Origin: an uncultured Bacilli bacterium
GTDB taxonomy: Bacteria; Bacillota_I; Bacilli_A; RF39; UBA660
NCBI GenBank assembly: GCA_934098395.1
Contig: CAKOOM010000002.1
Location: 62,001-126,000, forward strand
Length of the DNA stretch: 64,000 bases
Reading direction: 5' to 3'
How positions within the stretch are numbered: position 1 is the first letter of the stretch; each line of letters opens with the position of its first letter. Below are positions 41,908-50,408 of this stretch, piece after piece. Position numbers and translations under genes: made by a program. Below the pieces are notes generated by a model. That model made no database searches. It was not told the origin of the DNA and saw nothing but the letters and a program-made list of their open reading frames with translations.

Positions 41908-44034
41908 ATGGAACAAGAAATTATAAAATTATTGGATAAAAAGAAGAATACTTCATTAACTAGTATTGAAATAAATGATTATTTAGGTTTTAATGGGGTT
42001 AATGAATATAGTGAACTTGAAAAGGTATTAAATAAACTTTGTCAAGAAGGTAAAATTTATTATAGTGAGAAGAAAAAAAGATATACGAAGATAGAGAATA
42101 CTAATTTTAAGACGGGTAAATTACTAGTTAACCCAAAGGGATATGGATTTGTGGTATTAGATCCGAGCTTTGACGAAGATGATGTATATGTTAATGGTAG
42201 TAATTTATTGGATGGTAGAAATAATGATAAAGTTATTATAGAAATAATTAATAAAAAGACTAGAGAGGGTAAAGTAGTTAGAATTCTTAAAAGAGATGAT
42301 TCTTCTTTAATTGGAGAAGTTTATGTTAAGAATGGTGAATATTTTGTTCATCCTGATAAAAGTGGTTATAGTGATATATTTATACCTAATGATAAATTAC
42401 TTGGTGCAGTTGAGGGACATAAAGTTATTGTTAAGCAAATTATTGAAGGACATGAAAGAATTGGAGAAATTCTTAAGATTATTGGGCATAAAAATGATGT
42501 TGGAGTAGATATATTGTCTTTTGTTTATCAGTATGAATTTGAACCAGTACATAGTGATGAGGTAATGGATGCTGTAGCTAGTATACCTAATCATGTATTG
42601 GAAGATGAGTATGATGGTAGATTAGATTTACGTGATAAAGTAATATTTACCATTGATGGTGATGATACGAAGGATATAGATGATGCAGTAAGTATTAAGA
42701 AGATAAGTAATGATGTATATGAATTGGGAGTACATATTGCTGATGTATCACACTATGTTAAACGAGATAGTGTGATAGATAGAGATGCATATGACAGAGG
42801 AACTAGCGTATATTTGGTAGATAGGGTTATTCCAATGTTACCACATACTTTATCTAATGGAATTTGTTCATTAAATCCAGAAGTTGATAGGCTAGCTTTA
42901 TCTTGTATAATGAATGTTAATAGTAAAGGATATGTTATTAGTTATAAGATATGTGAGAGTGTTATTAGAAGTAGAAAACAGATGACTTATAAGTGTGTTA
43001 ATGACATATTAGAGAAAAATATTATACCTGAAGGATATGAACCATATGTTGATGATTTAAAACTGATGAATGAGTTATCTAATATACTTAGAAAGAAAAT
43101 GGTTAATCATGGATATCTTGAATTTAACAGACCTGAAGCTAAGATATTAGTAGATGAAAAATGTCATCCATATGATATTGTTTTAAGAGAACAATTGACA
43201 GGAGAGAAGTTAATTGAGAATTTTATGATTCTTGCTAATGAAACAGTAGCTGGATATATTGAGGATATGAAAGTTCCTGGAATATATCGTGTGCATGATA
43301 AACCTAACAAAGAAAAGTTACAAGTATTTTTAAAATTCTTGAATTTAAAGGGATGTAATATTAAAGCTGATATTAATAAATTTAAGGTAACTGATTATCA
43401 AAGATTACTTAAACATTTTAAAGGTAGAGATGATGAAATTATTCTTAATACTATGGCTATTCAGACAATGGCTAAGGCTAAATATTCGGATATTAATATT
43501 GGACATTTTGGAATAGCAAGTAAAAGATATGCGCATTTTACTTCACCAATTAGAAGATATCCAGATTTAACATTACATAGATTGGTTAAGGATTATACGA
43601 AGAATAAGGATTCAAAGACTATTAGCTATTGGAAGAGTAGATTATTTGATATTGCTAATCAATCTTCGAAGAAAGAGCAGGATTCTATTAATTGCGAAAG
43701 AGATGTAGAGAAGATGAAAAAAGCGGAATATATGGAAGATCATATTGGTGAGAAATATCTTGGAGTAATTAGTGGGGTATGTGAATTTGGATTCTTTGTA
43801 GAGTTAGAAAATACGGTAGAAGGATTAGTTAGAATTGATTCATTAAAAGGAGATTATTATATATATAATAAAGAACTTAGTACGATATTTGGTAAGAATA
43901 CAAAGAAAAAATATATGTATGGAGATAAGGTTTATGTAGAAGTAATTAGGGCTTCGAAAGAAGATTCTCAAGTTGATTTTGAATTAACTAATGAAATGGA
44001 TAAAAAAGAGAATGAAAATAAGAAAAAGAAATAA
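41908..44034 (+). CDS. rnr: Ribonuclease R
   Basis: 3'-to-5' exoribonuclease that degrades structured RNA and works with SmpB/tmRNA. 708 residues: N-terminal winged-helix region, two cold-shock domains, RNB catalytic domain with VIFTIDGDDTKDIDDAVSI (all four Asp present), SPIRRYPDLTLHRLV, and a C-terminal S1 domain (GEKYLGVISGVCEFGFFVELEN) with a basic tail. ATG 41908 follows AGAGGGT. It overlaps the CapA-like gene by 23 bases and smpB follows that, close to the classic rnr-smpB order. A second, more diverged RNB gene is at 46484-48568. Confidence 0.95.
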   Translation: MEQEIIKLLDKKKNTSLTSIEINDYLGFNGVNEYSELEKVLNKLCQEGKIYYSEKKKRYTKIENTNFKTGKLLVNPKGYGFVVLDPSFDEDDVYVNGSNLLDGRNNDKVIIEIINKKTREGKVVRILKRDDSSLIGEVYVKNGEYFVHPDKSGYSDIFIPNDKLLGAVEGHKVIVKQIIEGHERIGEILKIIGHKNDVGVDILSFVYQYEFEPVHSDEVMDAVASIPNHVLEDEYDGRLDLRDKVIFTIDGDDTKDIDDAVSIKKISNDVYELGVHIADVSHYVKRDSVIDRDAYDRGTSVYLVDRVIPMLPHTLSNGICSLNPEVDRLALSCIMNVNSKGYVISYKICESVIRSRKQMTYKCVNDILEKNIIPEGYEPYVDDLKLMNELSNILRKKMVNHGYLEFNRPEAKILVDEKCHPYDIVLREQLTGEKLIENFMILANETVAGYIEDMKVPGIYRVHDKPNKEKLQVFLKFLNLKGCNIKADINKFKVTDYQRLLKHFKGRDDEIILNTMAIQTMAKAKYSDINIGHFGIASKRYAHFTSPIRRYPDLTLHRLVKDYTKNKDSKTISYWKSRLFDIANQSSKKEQDSINCERDVEKMKKAEYMEDHIGEKYLGVISGVCEFGFFVELENTVEGLVRIDSLKGDYYIYNKELSTIFGKNTKKKYMYGDKVYVEVIRASKEDSQVDFELTNEMDKKENENKKKK

Positions 44035-45181
44035 GATTTTATTCTTTTTAATGCTCATTTTAATTGTTTTGTTATTATGTATATATGGAATAATTTACTT
44101 ATATGATAAAAATGTAGATGAGGTTGATAATAATCTACCTTTAAAAGAGGATAAAGAATATAGTATAAAGATTTCTATGGTCGGAGATGTGCTTATACAT
44201 GATAGTTTATATAACGATGCATGGAGTGATAAAGAGCAAAGGTATGATTTTTCAAAGTATTTACCATATATTAAAAACAAAATAAATGAATCTGATGTAG
44301 CATACTATAACCAAGAAACAATACTTGGTGGTAGTGATATAGGTCTTAGTAGTTATCCGAGTTTTAATTCTCCTCAAGAAGTTGGGGATGCAATGATAGA
44401 TGCGGGATTTAATTTGGTTAGTTTAGCTACGAATCATACATTGGATAGAGGCGAAAAGGCTGTATTATTATCGAGAGAATATTGGAATAATCAGGATAAA
44501 GTGTTAGCAATTGGAAGCTATTCAAGTGATGATGAAAAGAGACAATTAGAATCTACGATAATAGAGAAAAATAATATTAAGTATGCATTTTTAAATTATA
44601 CTTATGGTACGAATGGTAATGTTATTCCTTATGGTAAGGATTATTTAGTTAATCTGATTGATAAAGAAAAGATTAGTCAGGATATAGAAAATATTAGAAA
44701 TAAAGTTGATTTGTTAATTGTTGCAATGCATTGGGGAGTTGAATATACGCATACTCCGACGGATAGTCAAAGAGAACTAGCTAAGTTTTTGGCTGATAAA
44801 GGTGTAGATATAGTTATTGGAACACATCCGCATGTTATTCAACCGGTTGAATTTATTGGAAATACGTTGGTATTTTATTCCCTTGGAAATTTTATTTCTG
44901 CTCAAAAGAGTGAGATGTGTTATAATTATAAGTGTTTTATTGGATTGCTTAGTTCTGTTGTTGTTACTAAGAATACAGATAGTGGGAAGATTAGAATTGA
45001 TAATGTTATGAACGAATTGATATATACATATTATAACAATTATAAAGATTTTATGGTGTTACCAATGTCTGATAGTAACATAGGGAATTATTTAGATAAT
45101 TATCAGAGTGTATATAATAATTATGCAAAAATAATAGATAGTAGTGATGATAGAATACATACAGTTTTGCTTAGTAATTAA
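44012..45181 (+). CDS. CapA-type (poly-gamma-glutamate synthesis) anchored phosphoesterase-fold protein
   Basis: 389 residues with an N-terminal membrane helix (residues ~6-27). The metallophosphoesterase-like CapA domain shows ISMVGDVLIHDS, YYNQETILGG, LVSLATNHTLDRG, IVAMHWGVEYTHTPTDSQ and IVIGTHPHVIQPVEF. Despite the family name, no CapB/CapC is nearby; many such proteins have unknown substrates in the cell envelope. The start within the rnr 3' end is chosen for the shortest overlap; 43991 is an alternative. It sits between rnr and smpB, an insertion into an otherwise standard pair. Confidence 0.85.
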   Translation: MKIRKRNKILFFLMLILIVLLLCIYGIIYLYDKNVDEVDNNLPLKEDKEYSIKISMVGDVLIHDSLYNDAWSDKEQRYDFSKYLPYIKNKINESDVAYYNQETILGGSDIGLSSYPSFNSPQEVGDAMIDAGFNLVSLATNHTLDRGEKAVLLSREYWNNQDKVLAIGSYSSDDEKRQLESTIIEKNNIKYAFLNYTYGTNGNVIPYGKDYLVNLIDKEKISQDIENIRNKVDLLIVAMHWGVEYTHTPTDSQRELAKFLADKGVDIVIGTHPHVIQPVEFIGNTLVFYSLGNFISAQKSEMCYNYKCFIGLLSSVVVTKNTDSGKIRIDNVMNELIYTYYNNYKDFMVLPMSDSNIGNYLDNYQSVYNNYAKIIDSSDDRIHTVLLSN

Positions 45182-45192
45182 AGGGAGGTATT

Positions 45193-45630
45193 ATGGAGAT
45201 TTTAAATAGACAAGCTAGACATAATTACTTTGTAGATACAGAGTATGAAGCTGGAATAGTGCTTACTGGTACAGAGATTAAGTCTATTAGACAAGGTAAG
45301 TGTAATATAGGGGATAGTTATGGAATGATTCGTAATGGTGAAATATATTTACTTAATATGTACATAGCTCATTATAAAGAGGGGAATATATTTAATCATG
45401 ATGAGACTAGAAATAGGAAGTTATTACTTCATAAAAAGGAAATAATGAAAATTAGTAATAAGGTTAATCAAGAGGGATATACATTGATTCCTTTAAAGAT
45501 TTATTTTAAAAATGGTCTTGCTAAAGTACTTTTAGGATTATGTAAAGGAAAAAAGACTTATGATAAGAAAGAGGTACTTAAAGAGAGAGATATTCAAAGA
45601 GAAATGGAAAAAAGTACTAAATGGAGGTAA
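45193..45630 (+). CDS. smpB: SsrA-binding protein SmpB
   Basis: 145 residues; binds tmRNA and directs trans-translation of stalled ribosomes. NRQARHNYFVDTEYEAGIVLTGTEIKSIRQGKCNIGDSYG and KGKKTYDKKEVLKERD (C-terminal helix start) are the family signatures. GGGAGGT ribosome site. No ssrA gene is visible near it, although that is a frequent neighbour. Confidence 0.97.
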   Translation: MEILNRQARHNYFVDTEYEAGIVLTGTEIKSIRQGKCNIGDSYGMIRNGEIYLLNMYIAHYKEGNIFNHDETRNRKLLLHKKEIMKISNKVNQEGYTLIPLKIYFKNGLAKVLLGLCKGKKTYDKKEVLKERDIQREMEKSTKWR

Positions 45631-45650
45631 ATTTGTCGAAATTTAGTACT
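45613..45650. repeat. 10-bp inverted repeat spanning the smpB stop
   Basis: AGTACTAAAT (45613-45622) and ATTTAGTACT (45641-45650) are perfect inverted copies around an 18-base loop that includes the smpB stop region. No T-run follows, so it is not a standard terminator; it lies just upstream of the rpsU promoter. Confidence 0.6.
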
Positions 45651-45657
45651 AATATAC

Positions 45658-45686
45658 TTGAATAATTAAAAAAAGTTTGATATAAT
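45658..45686 (+). promoter_or_regulatory. Extended -10 promoter of rpsU-yqeY
   Basis: TTGAAT (45658-45663), 17 bases, TATAAT (45681-45686) with TGA immediately before it. GGGAGGG ribosome site follows. Confidence 0.8.
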
Positions 45687-45715
45687 CGTATTGTCATTGA
45701 AGGGAGGGATATGGA

Positions 45716-45907
45716 ATGTCTACTATTGTTAAGAACAATAATTTAGAGTTCGCTTTAAAAAGATTTAAGACTGAGACTGCCAAGAGTGGTATCCTTTCTA
45801 AAGCTAGAGAAAGAGCAGATGGTTATAAGAAACCAGGAGTTCGTCATAGAGAAGAAAAAAAGATTAATACTATTAATTCAAGAAAGAATAACAAGAATAA
45901 GTATTAG
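45716..45907 (+). CDS. rpsU: 30S ribosomal protein S21
   Basis: 63 residues, basic. The sequence after the start (NNNLEFALKRFKTETAKSGILSKARERADGYKKPGVRHREEKK, given here as positions ~8-49) matches S21. Involved in initiation on the small subunit. Paired with yqeY 11 bases downstream, the conserved rpsU-yqeY order of Firmicutes. Confidence 0.95.
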   Translation: MSTIVKNNNLEFALKRFKTETAKSGILSKARERADGYKKPGVRHREEKKINTINSRKNNKNKY

Positions 45908-45918
45908 GAGGCTCAATA

Positions 45919-46368
45919 ATGACTTTATTAGAGAAAATTAATGGCGATATGATTAACTATATGAAGAGTAAGGATAATTTTTCTTTAGGTGTAATTCGTA
46001 TGGTTAAGGGTGCTCTTCAGTTAGAAAAAATTAATAAAAAAAGAGATTTGACAGATGAAGAAGTTATTTCAGTAATTGCTAAACAAATTAAGATGAGAAA
46101 TGATTCAATTAATGAGTTTAAGAAAGCTAATAGAATGGACTTAGTAGAACAAAATGAAAAAGAAATTGCTATATTAAATGAATATATGCCGGTTCAATTA
46201 ACTGAAGATGAAATTAATGAAATAATAGATTTAGCGTTTGAAAAGATAAATCCTACGAGTAATAAAGACTTTGGCCTTATTATGAAAGAAGTTAGTCCTA
46301 AGGTTAAAGGAAGAGCTGATATGGGTATTATTAGTGCAAAGATAAAAGATAGATTTGCAAATAATTAG
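45919..46368 (+). CDS. yqeY: GatB/YqeY domain protein
   Basis: 149 residues with the YqeY domain: MTLLEKINGDMINYMKSKDN start, KQIKMRNDSINEFKKANRMDLV, EIAILNEYMPVQLTEDEI and KVKGRADMGIISAKIKDRF end. Related to the C-terminal tRNA-binding domain of GatB; precise function unknown. Cotranscribed with rpsU. Confidence 0.94.
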   Translation: MTLLEKINGDMINYMKSKDNFSLGVIRMVKGALQLEKINKKRDLTDEEVISVIAKQIKMRNDSINEFKKANRMDLVEQNEKEIAILNEYMPVQLTEDEINEIIDLAFEKINPTSNKDFGLIMKEVSPKVKGRADMGIISAKIKDRFANN

Positions 46369-46461
46369 GTATCAACTATAAGGTTTACGATCTAGTAATC
46401 ACTTACATTTATTTTAGATTTAAATTTGCCTTGTAGTTTGATATAGATGTGCTTTGGCACT
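46369..46461. other. Intergenic hairpin-rich segment, function unknown
   Basis: Between yqeY and the shared terminator. TATCAACTATAAGG (about 46370-46384) can pair with CCTTGTAGTTTGATA (about 46430-46445) with one bulge and a wobble, enclosing ~45 bases; a second small hairpin GTGC-TTTG-GCAC follows (about 46449-46460). No reading frame is evident. Could be a structured 3' end or small RNA. Confidence 0.35.
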
Positions 46462-46493
46462 AAAAAAGTAACGGTTTATATCGTTACTTTTTT
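46462..46493. terminator. Bidirectional terminator between yqeY and second RNase R gene
   Basis: Perfect 12-bp stem AAAAAAGTAACG (46462-46473) with its complement (46482-46493). On the minus strand it includes the TAA stop of the RNase R-like gene. Confidence 0.85.
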
Positions 46494-48568
46494 TTCTTTG
46501 TTAATTTTTTAGGTTCTATGATATTTAGAATTTCGGCAGATACACATCTATTTGCAATATTTACGTGAGTAATACGAATAATGACTTTTGTTCCGAATTT
46601 TAAATACAAATCATTGGAATAATCATAATATAATTTTTTCTTTTTATTATATCTGAAACTTGAAGATAGATCTTTTGGATCTATATAAATGTCGATAGAA
46701 TTTAATCTTACACGGAACTTTTTGCCAACTTCTAAAACGGTGGCAGTATATTCTTCACCAGTATGTTTGGACATTCTTGAAATAATAGCTTCAGTTTCTT
46801 GGTCTTGTTCGGCATGTTGAGCTTGACGTTCCATGAATGAAGCTTTATCACAATGCATTTGTAATTCTTCTTTCATATCATCTATATCAATATGTTCACA
46901 TAATTCTGGATGAATTAGTAGGATGTCTAAGATGTAGTGTACTAATAGATCTGCTAATCTTCTTATAGGAGATGTGAAATGGGTATATGATGATAAGGAT
47001 AGGGCATAATGACCAATATTATCTGTACTATATCTAGCTCTTTTCATAAATCTTAAGAAGAGATTGGATATTACTTTATAATTATTATCTTTTTTTAGAG
47101 AATTGATAATTTTTTGAATAACCATTGGATCATCTACTTCTTTTACATACTTTATTTTTTTACCTAAAGTATTAACTGATTTAATGGCTTCATTTATTTT
47201 TCTAATATCTGGGGATTCATGGACTCTAAATACTCCAGGTAAACCAGAATATAATAAATAGATAGCAACTTCTTCGTTGGCAGCGATCATTAGATATTCG
47301 ATTAGTTTTCTGGCAGGGCTTTGTTCATCTATTTCTTTGAAATCGGTTATTTCGCCATCTCTGTTATAACTTATTTCGGGCTCTTCATTGGCAAATGATA
47401 TGAAACCATCTTTTTCTAATCTAGAGCCAATTTTATTAGAAGCTTCATTTAGCAACTTTATTAATTCAACATAATTTTCGTAACCATTAGGTATTTCTCC
47501 GAGTAATACTTTATCAACATCGTTGTAATTCATTTTCTTTCTAGAGTGAATTATAGTTTTTTCTATTTTAGTATTAATTATTTTACCTTGGTTATCAACT
47601 TCCATAGTTACAGTTTTTGTTAATCTATCAACATCTGGATTTAGGGAACAAATTCCATTTGATATTAAATGATGAAACATGTGAAATACGGAATTTTTTA
47701 GATACAAACTGGTAGTTTTTTCAGATGCTCTTTTAAATATTTTAGAATCTGGATGGATATAGTGTGATACGTCAGCAATAGATACTTTTACTTCGATATT
47801 ACCATTATCTAATCTTCTGGCAAATACGGCATCATCCATATCTTTGGTATTTGTTCCGTCAATAGTTACAAAGTTATCATTTCTTAAATCAACTCTTTTT
47901 GATAAATCTTCATTGCTTGTATCTTTAGGAATTTTTTTAAGTTCTTCAAGATATTCTTCATCGTAATCGTTATCAAATCCATAATTTATAGCTACGGCTA
48001 TTTCTTTAATGTTTGGATCATCTTTATGACCAATTGTTTTTATTAGATGGCCGGTACAATAATCATCTTGATCATTAATATCGATATTTACAAGAATTAT
48101 ATCACCATCTAAGAGTTCTTTTGATTCTTCATTTGATAATGAAACTTTTATTCCACTGTGATAAGGAATAATAGTTTTTTTACCAGCTTCACAACTTACT
48201 TCACAAGTGATATTACTGGTAGGTCTATCAATTATTGAATGTATTTCAGCTTCATCTTTATCATTAATTTTGAATGCAACGATATCGTTTGGGATAACGG
48301 CAGTAAAAAAATTAGATGATATAGGTATTCTTAAGCTGTTGTACATTAAATAGATATTTCCAGATAATGATTTAGTAATACTACCAATTAATAAATCTTC
48401 TGGAAATAGAGAATATTTATTTGAAATTTGCAATATTTTACCATCCAATTTTAATTCTAATAATAAATTTTGAAGTTCTATTTCATCTACTTCAAGTTTC
48501 TTTTTTAACTCTTTAAAAGTTATTTTGCCATTTCTTTCGGTAATGGCGGTAATTAGTTTTTCTTTCAT
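46484..48568 (-). CDS. Second RNase R/RNB-family exoribonuclease
   Basis: 694 residues, a full RNB enzyme: N-terminal winged helix (TFKELKKKLEVDEIELQNLLLELK-like), cold-shock domains, RNB domain with FVTIDGTNTKDMDDAVFARR (all four catalytic Asp kept), SPIRRLADLLVHYIL, and an S1-like C-terminus. It is clearly a diverged paralogue of the rnr at 41908 rather than a recent copy. Start ATG 48568 follows GGAGTGTTAAC. The stop lies in the terminator stem. Paralogue function (RNA class) unknown. Confidence 0.93.
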   Translation of the reverse strand: MKEKLITAITERNGKITFKELKKKLEVDEIELQNLLLELKLDGKILQISNKYSLFPEDLLIGSITKSLSGNIYLMYNSLRIPISSNFFTAVIPNDIVAFKINDKDEAEIHSIIDRPTSNITCEVSCEAGKKTIIPYHSGIKVSLSNEESKELLDGDIILVNIDINDQDDYCTGHLIKTIGHKDDPNIKEIAVAINYGFDNDYDEEYLEELKKIPKDTSNEDLSKRVDLRNDNFVTIDGTNTKDMDDAVFARRLDNGNIEVKVSIADVSHYIHPDSKIFKRASEKTTSLYLKNSVFHMFHHLISNGICSLNPDVDRLTKTVTMEVDNQGKIINTKIEKTIIHSRKKMNYNDVDKVLLGEIPNGYENYVELIKLLNEASNKIGSRLEKDGFISFANEEPEISYNRDGEITDFKEIDEQSPARKLIEYLMIAANEEVAIYLLYSGLPGVFRVHESPDIRKINEAIKSVNTLGKKIKYVKEVDDPMVIQKIINSLKKDNNYKVISNLFLRFMKRARYSTDNIGHYALSLSSYTHFTSPIRRLADLLVHYILDILLIHPELCEHIDIDDMKEELQMHCDKASFMERQAQHAEQDQETEAIISRMSKHTGEEYTATVLEVGKKFRVRLNSIDIYIDPKDLSSSFRYNKKKKLYYDYSNDLYLKFGTKVIIRITHVNIANRCVSAEILNIIEPKKLTKKKK

Positions 48569-48719
48569 TGTTAACACTCCACTCATACTGTTAACTTAAG
48601 TATATGATAAACTAATGGTTTATACAAGTTGGTTTACATAAATTTGATATTTATTTTTAATTAAACTTTCTAAATATTTATAAATATGATAAAATTAATG
48701 TATAGATAGGAGGAATATG

Positions 48720-49901
48720 ATGAGATATGTAGGTACAGTTGTTAGAGGTATTAGAACACCTATAATTAAAGAGGATACAAATTTAGCAGAAGTAGTAGTT
48801 GATTCAGTAATGAAGGCAAAGGAAAGTGAGGGATTTGAATTTAGAGATAAGGACATTATTGCTATAACAGAAGCAGTAGTAGGTATATCTGAAGGGAATT
48901 ATGTTACTGTAACTGATATTAGTTTAGATGTTTCTAATAAATTTCCTGATAAGGAAGTAGGTTTGGTTTTTCCAATTCTTAGTAGAAATAGATTTTCAAT
49001 GATTCTTAAGGGAATAGCAAGAGGAATGGATAAAATTACAATGCTGTTATCTTTTCCAAGAGATGAAGTTGGAAATGGAATAATGGATGAAGATAAACTT
49101 ATTAATAGTAGATTTTCGATGAGTGATATGATTAGTGAGGAGGATTATGAAAAGGAATTTTCTGATTTTATACATCCATTTACTGGGGTAAATATGGTTA
49201 AGTTTTATAGAGATTTAATTAAATCTGAAAATTGTGATGTAGAGTTTGTTTTTTCTAATAATCCAGTAGATATACTTAAATATACAAAAAATGTAATTAA
49301 TTGTGATATTCATACGAGATATAATACTAAAGAAAAGTTGACTAATGCAGGGGCTAATGTATATGGATTATTTGAGATTATGAATAAACCAATTAACGAA
49401 TCGGGGTATAATCCAGAATATGGACTTTTAGGTTCTAATAAATCTACGGAGGAAAGGCTTAAGTTATTTCCTAAGACAGGAGTCAAACTTGTTAATGAAA
49501 TTCAAAAGAAAATGTTTGAACTTACTGGTAAGAAAATAGAAGTTATGGTATATGGAGATGGAGCTTTTAAGGATCCGATTGGTCAAATATGGGAATTGGC
49601 TGATCCGGTGGTTTCTCCAGCATATACGGATGGATTGGTAGGTACACCGAATGAAATTAAACTTAAATATGTATCTGATAATAAATATGAAAACTTAAGA
49701 GGAGAAGAATTAGCGGAAGCTATTAGAAATGAAATTAGAGAGAAACAAGATAATTTAACTGGTAAAATGATATCTCAAGGAACAACACCTAGAAGACTTA
49801 CAGATTTAATTGGATCTTTATGTGATCTTACAAGTGGTTCTGGTGATAAGGGTACTCCAGTAGTATTCATTCAGGGATATTTTGATAATTATGCTGATTA
49901 G
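48720..49901 (+). CDS. CofE-like gamma-glutamyl ligase family protein
   Basis: 393 residues with a coenzyme F420-0:L-glutamate ligase (CofE/FbiB-N) domain: RYVGTVVRGIRTPIIKEDTNLAEVV, DKDIIAITEAVVGISEGNYV, GANVYGLFEIMNKP and a C-terminal GTTPRRLTDLIGSLCDLTSGSGDKGTPVV. No other F420 gene is present, and this lineage is not expected to make F420; CofE-like proteins occur widely in Firmicutes with unknown substrate. Two adjacent ATGs (48717, 48720); AGGAGG spacing favours 48720. Nine bases before the next small gene. Confidence 0.85.
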   Translation: MRYVGTVVRGIRTPIIKEDTNLAEVVVDSVMKAKESEGFEFRDKDIIAITEAVVGISEGNYVTVTDISLDVSNKFPDKEVGLVFPILSRNRFSMILKGIARGMDKITMLLSFPRDEVGNGIMDEDKLINSRFSMSDMISEEDYEKEFSDFIHPFTGVNMVKFYRDLIKSENCDVEFVFSNNPVDILKYTKNVINCDIHTRYNTKEKLTNAGANVYGLFEIMNKPINESGYNPEYGLLGSNKSTEERLKLFPKTGVKLVNEIQKKMFELTGKKIEVMVYGDGAFKDPIGQIWELADPVVSPAYTDGLVGTPNEIKLKYVSDNKYENLRGEELAEAIRNEIREKQDNLTGKMISQGTTPRRLTDLIGSLCDLTSGSGDKGTPVVFIQGYFDNYAD

Positions 49902-49909
49902 GAGGAAAT

Positions 49910-50344
49910 ATGGATAAAAAGAAAATAATGATGATATTATCAATAGTAGTAATTGTTGTATGTGTTGGTTTTTCTGTATATATGTTGACTAATAGAGACA
50001 ATGATGATAGCGATGGAGATAAGATTAGTAATATTGATAATAAAGAAATACTTAAAGATATGAAGTATGATGACATGGATATAGTAGGACAGTTACTTGA
50101 TGCGGGAGATGGTAATTCTAAATATTTAGCTCGTATTGTTAATAATAGTGGTAATGATAAGAAAATAGAGAAATTATATGTCGTATTTGAATTTGATAAT
50201 GAGGAATTATATGTACTTGGTCTTTTTGATACGGTAATTGCTAATGGCAGTGATAAATATGTTGACTTAACAATTGATAGAGATCTATCAAAAGTTAAGA
50301 AAATAAGTTATAGTTATGATAAAAATGAAGAAGTAGAAAAATAA
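49910..50344 (+). CDS. Membrane-anchored small protein, FxLYD-like outer domain
   Basis: 144 residues: one N-terminal helix (residues ~6-27), a short acidic linker (RDNDDSDGD), and an outer beta domain with YLARIVNNSGNDKKIEKLYVVFEF, VLGLFDTVIANGSDKYVDLTI. This layout resembles FxLYD-type proteins, which may mediate extracellular contacts, but the match is weak. Downstream of the CofE-like gene by 9 bases with an AGGAGG site. Confidence 0.75.
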   Translation: MDKKKIMMILSIVVIVVCVGFSVYMLTNRDNDDSDGDKISNIDNKEILKDMKYDDMDIVGQLLDAGDGNSKYLARIVNNSGNDKKIEKLYVVFEFDNEELYVLGLFDTVIANGSDKYVDLTIDRDLSKVKKISYSYDKNEEVEK

Positions 50345-50408
50345 ACTTTTTCATTTTTCTTTAATATTTTGTAAATTTATTGTATAATTGTGCTAAGGAG
50401 ATAAGATA

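Noticed and set aside
18000..42000. Prophage, insertion sequence or integrase as carrier of the polysaccharide island
   Set aside because: No transposase, integrase, attachment-site duplication or terminal repeat was found; tRNA-Leu at 41705 lies at the right edge but no matching partial copy was seen at the left edge.
46369..46461. tmRNA (ssrA) near smpB
   Set aside because: No Ala-tRNA-like ends, G-U acceptor pair or tag reading frame can be seen; the segment is far too short.
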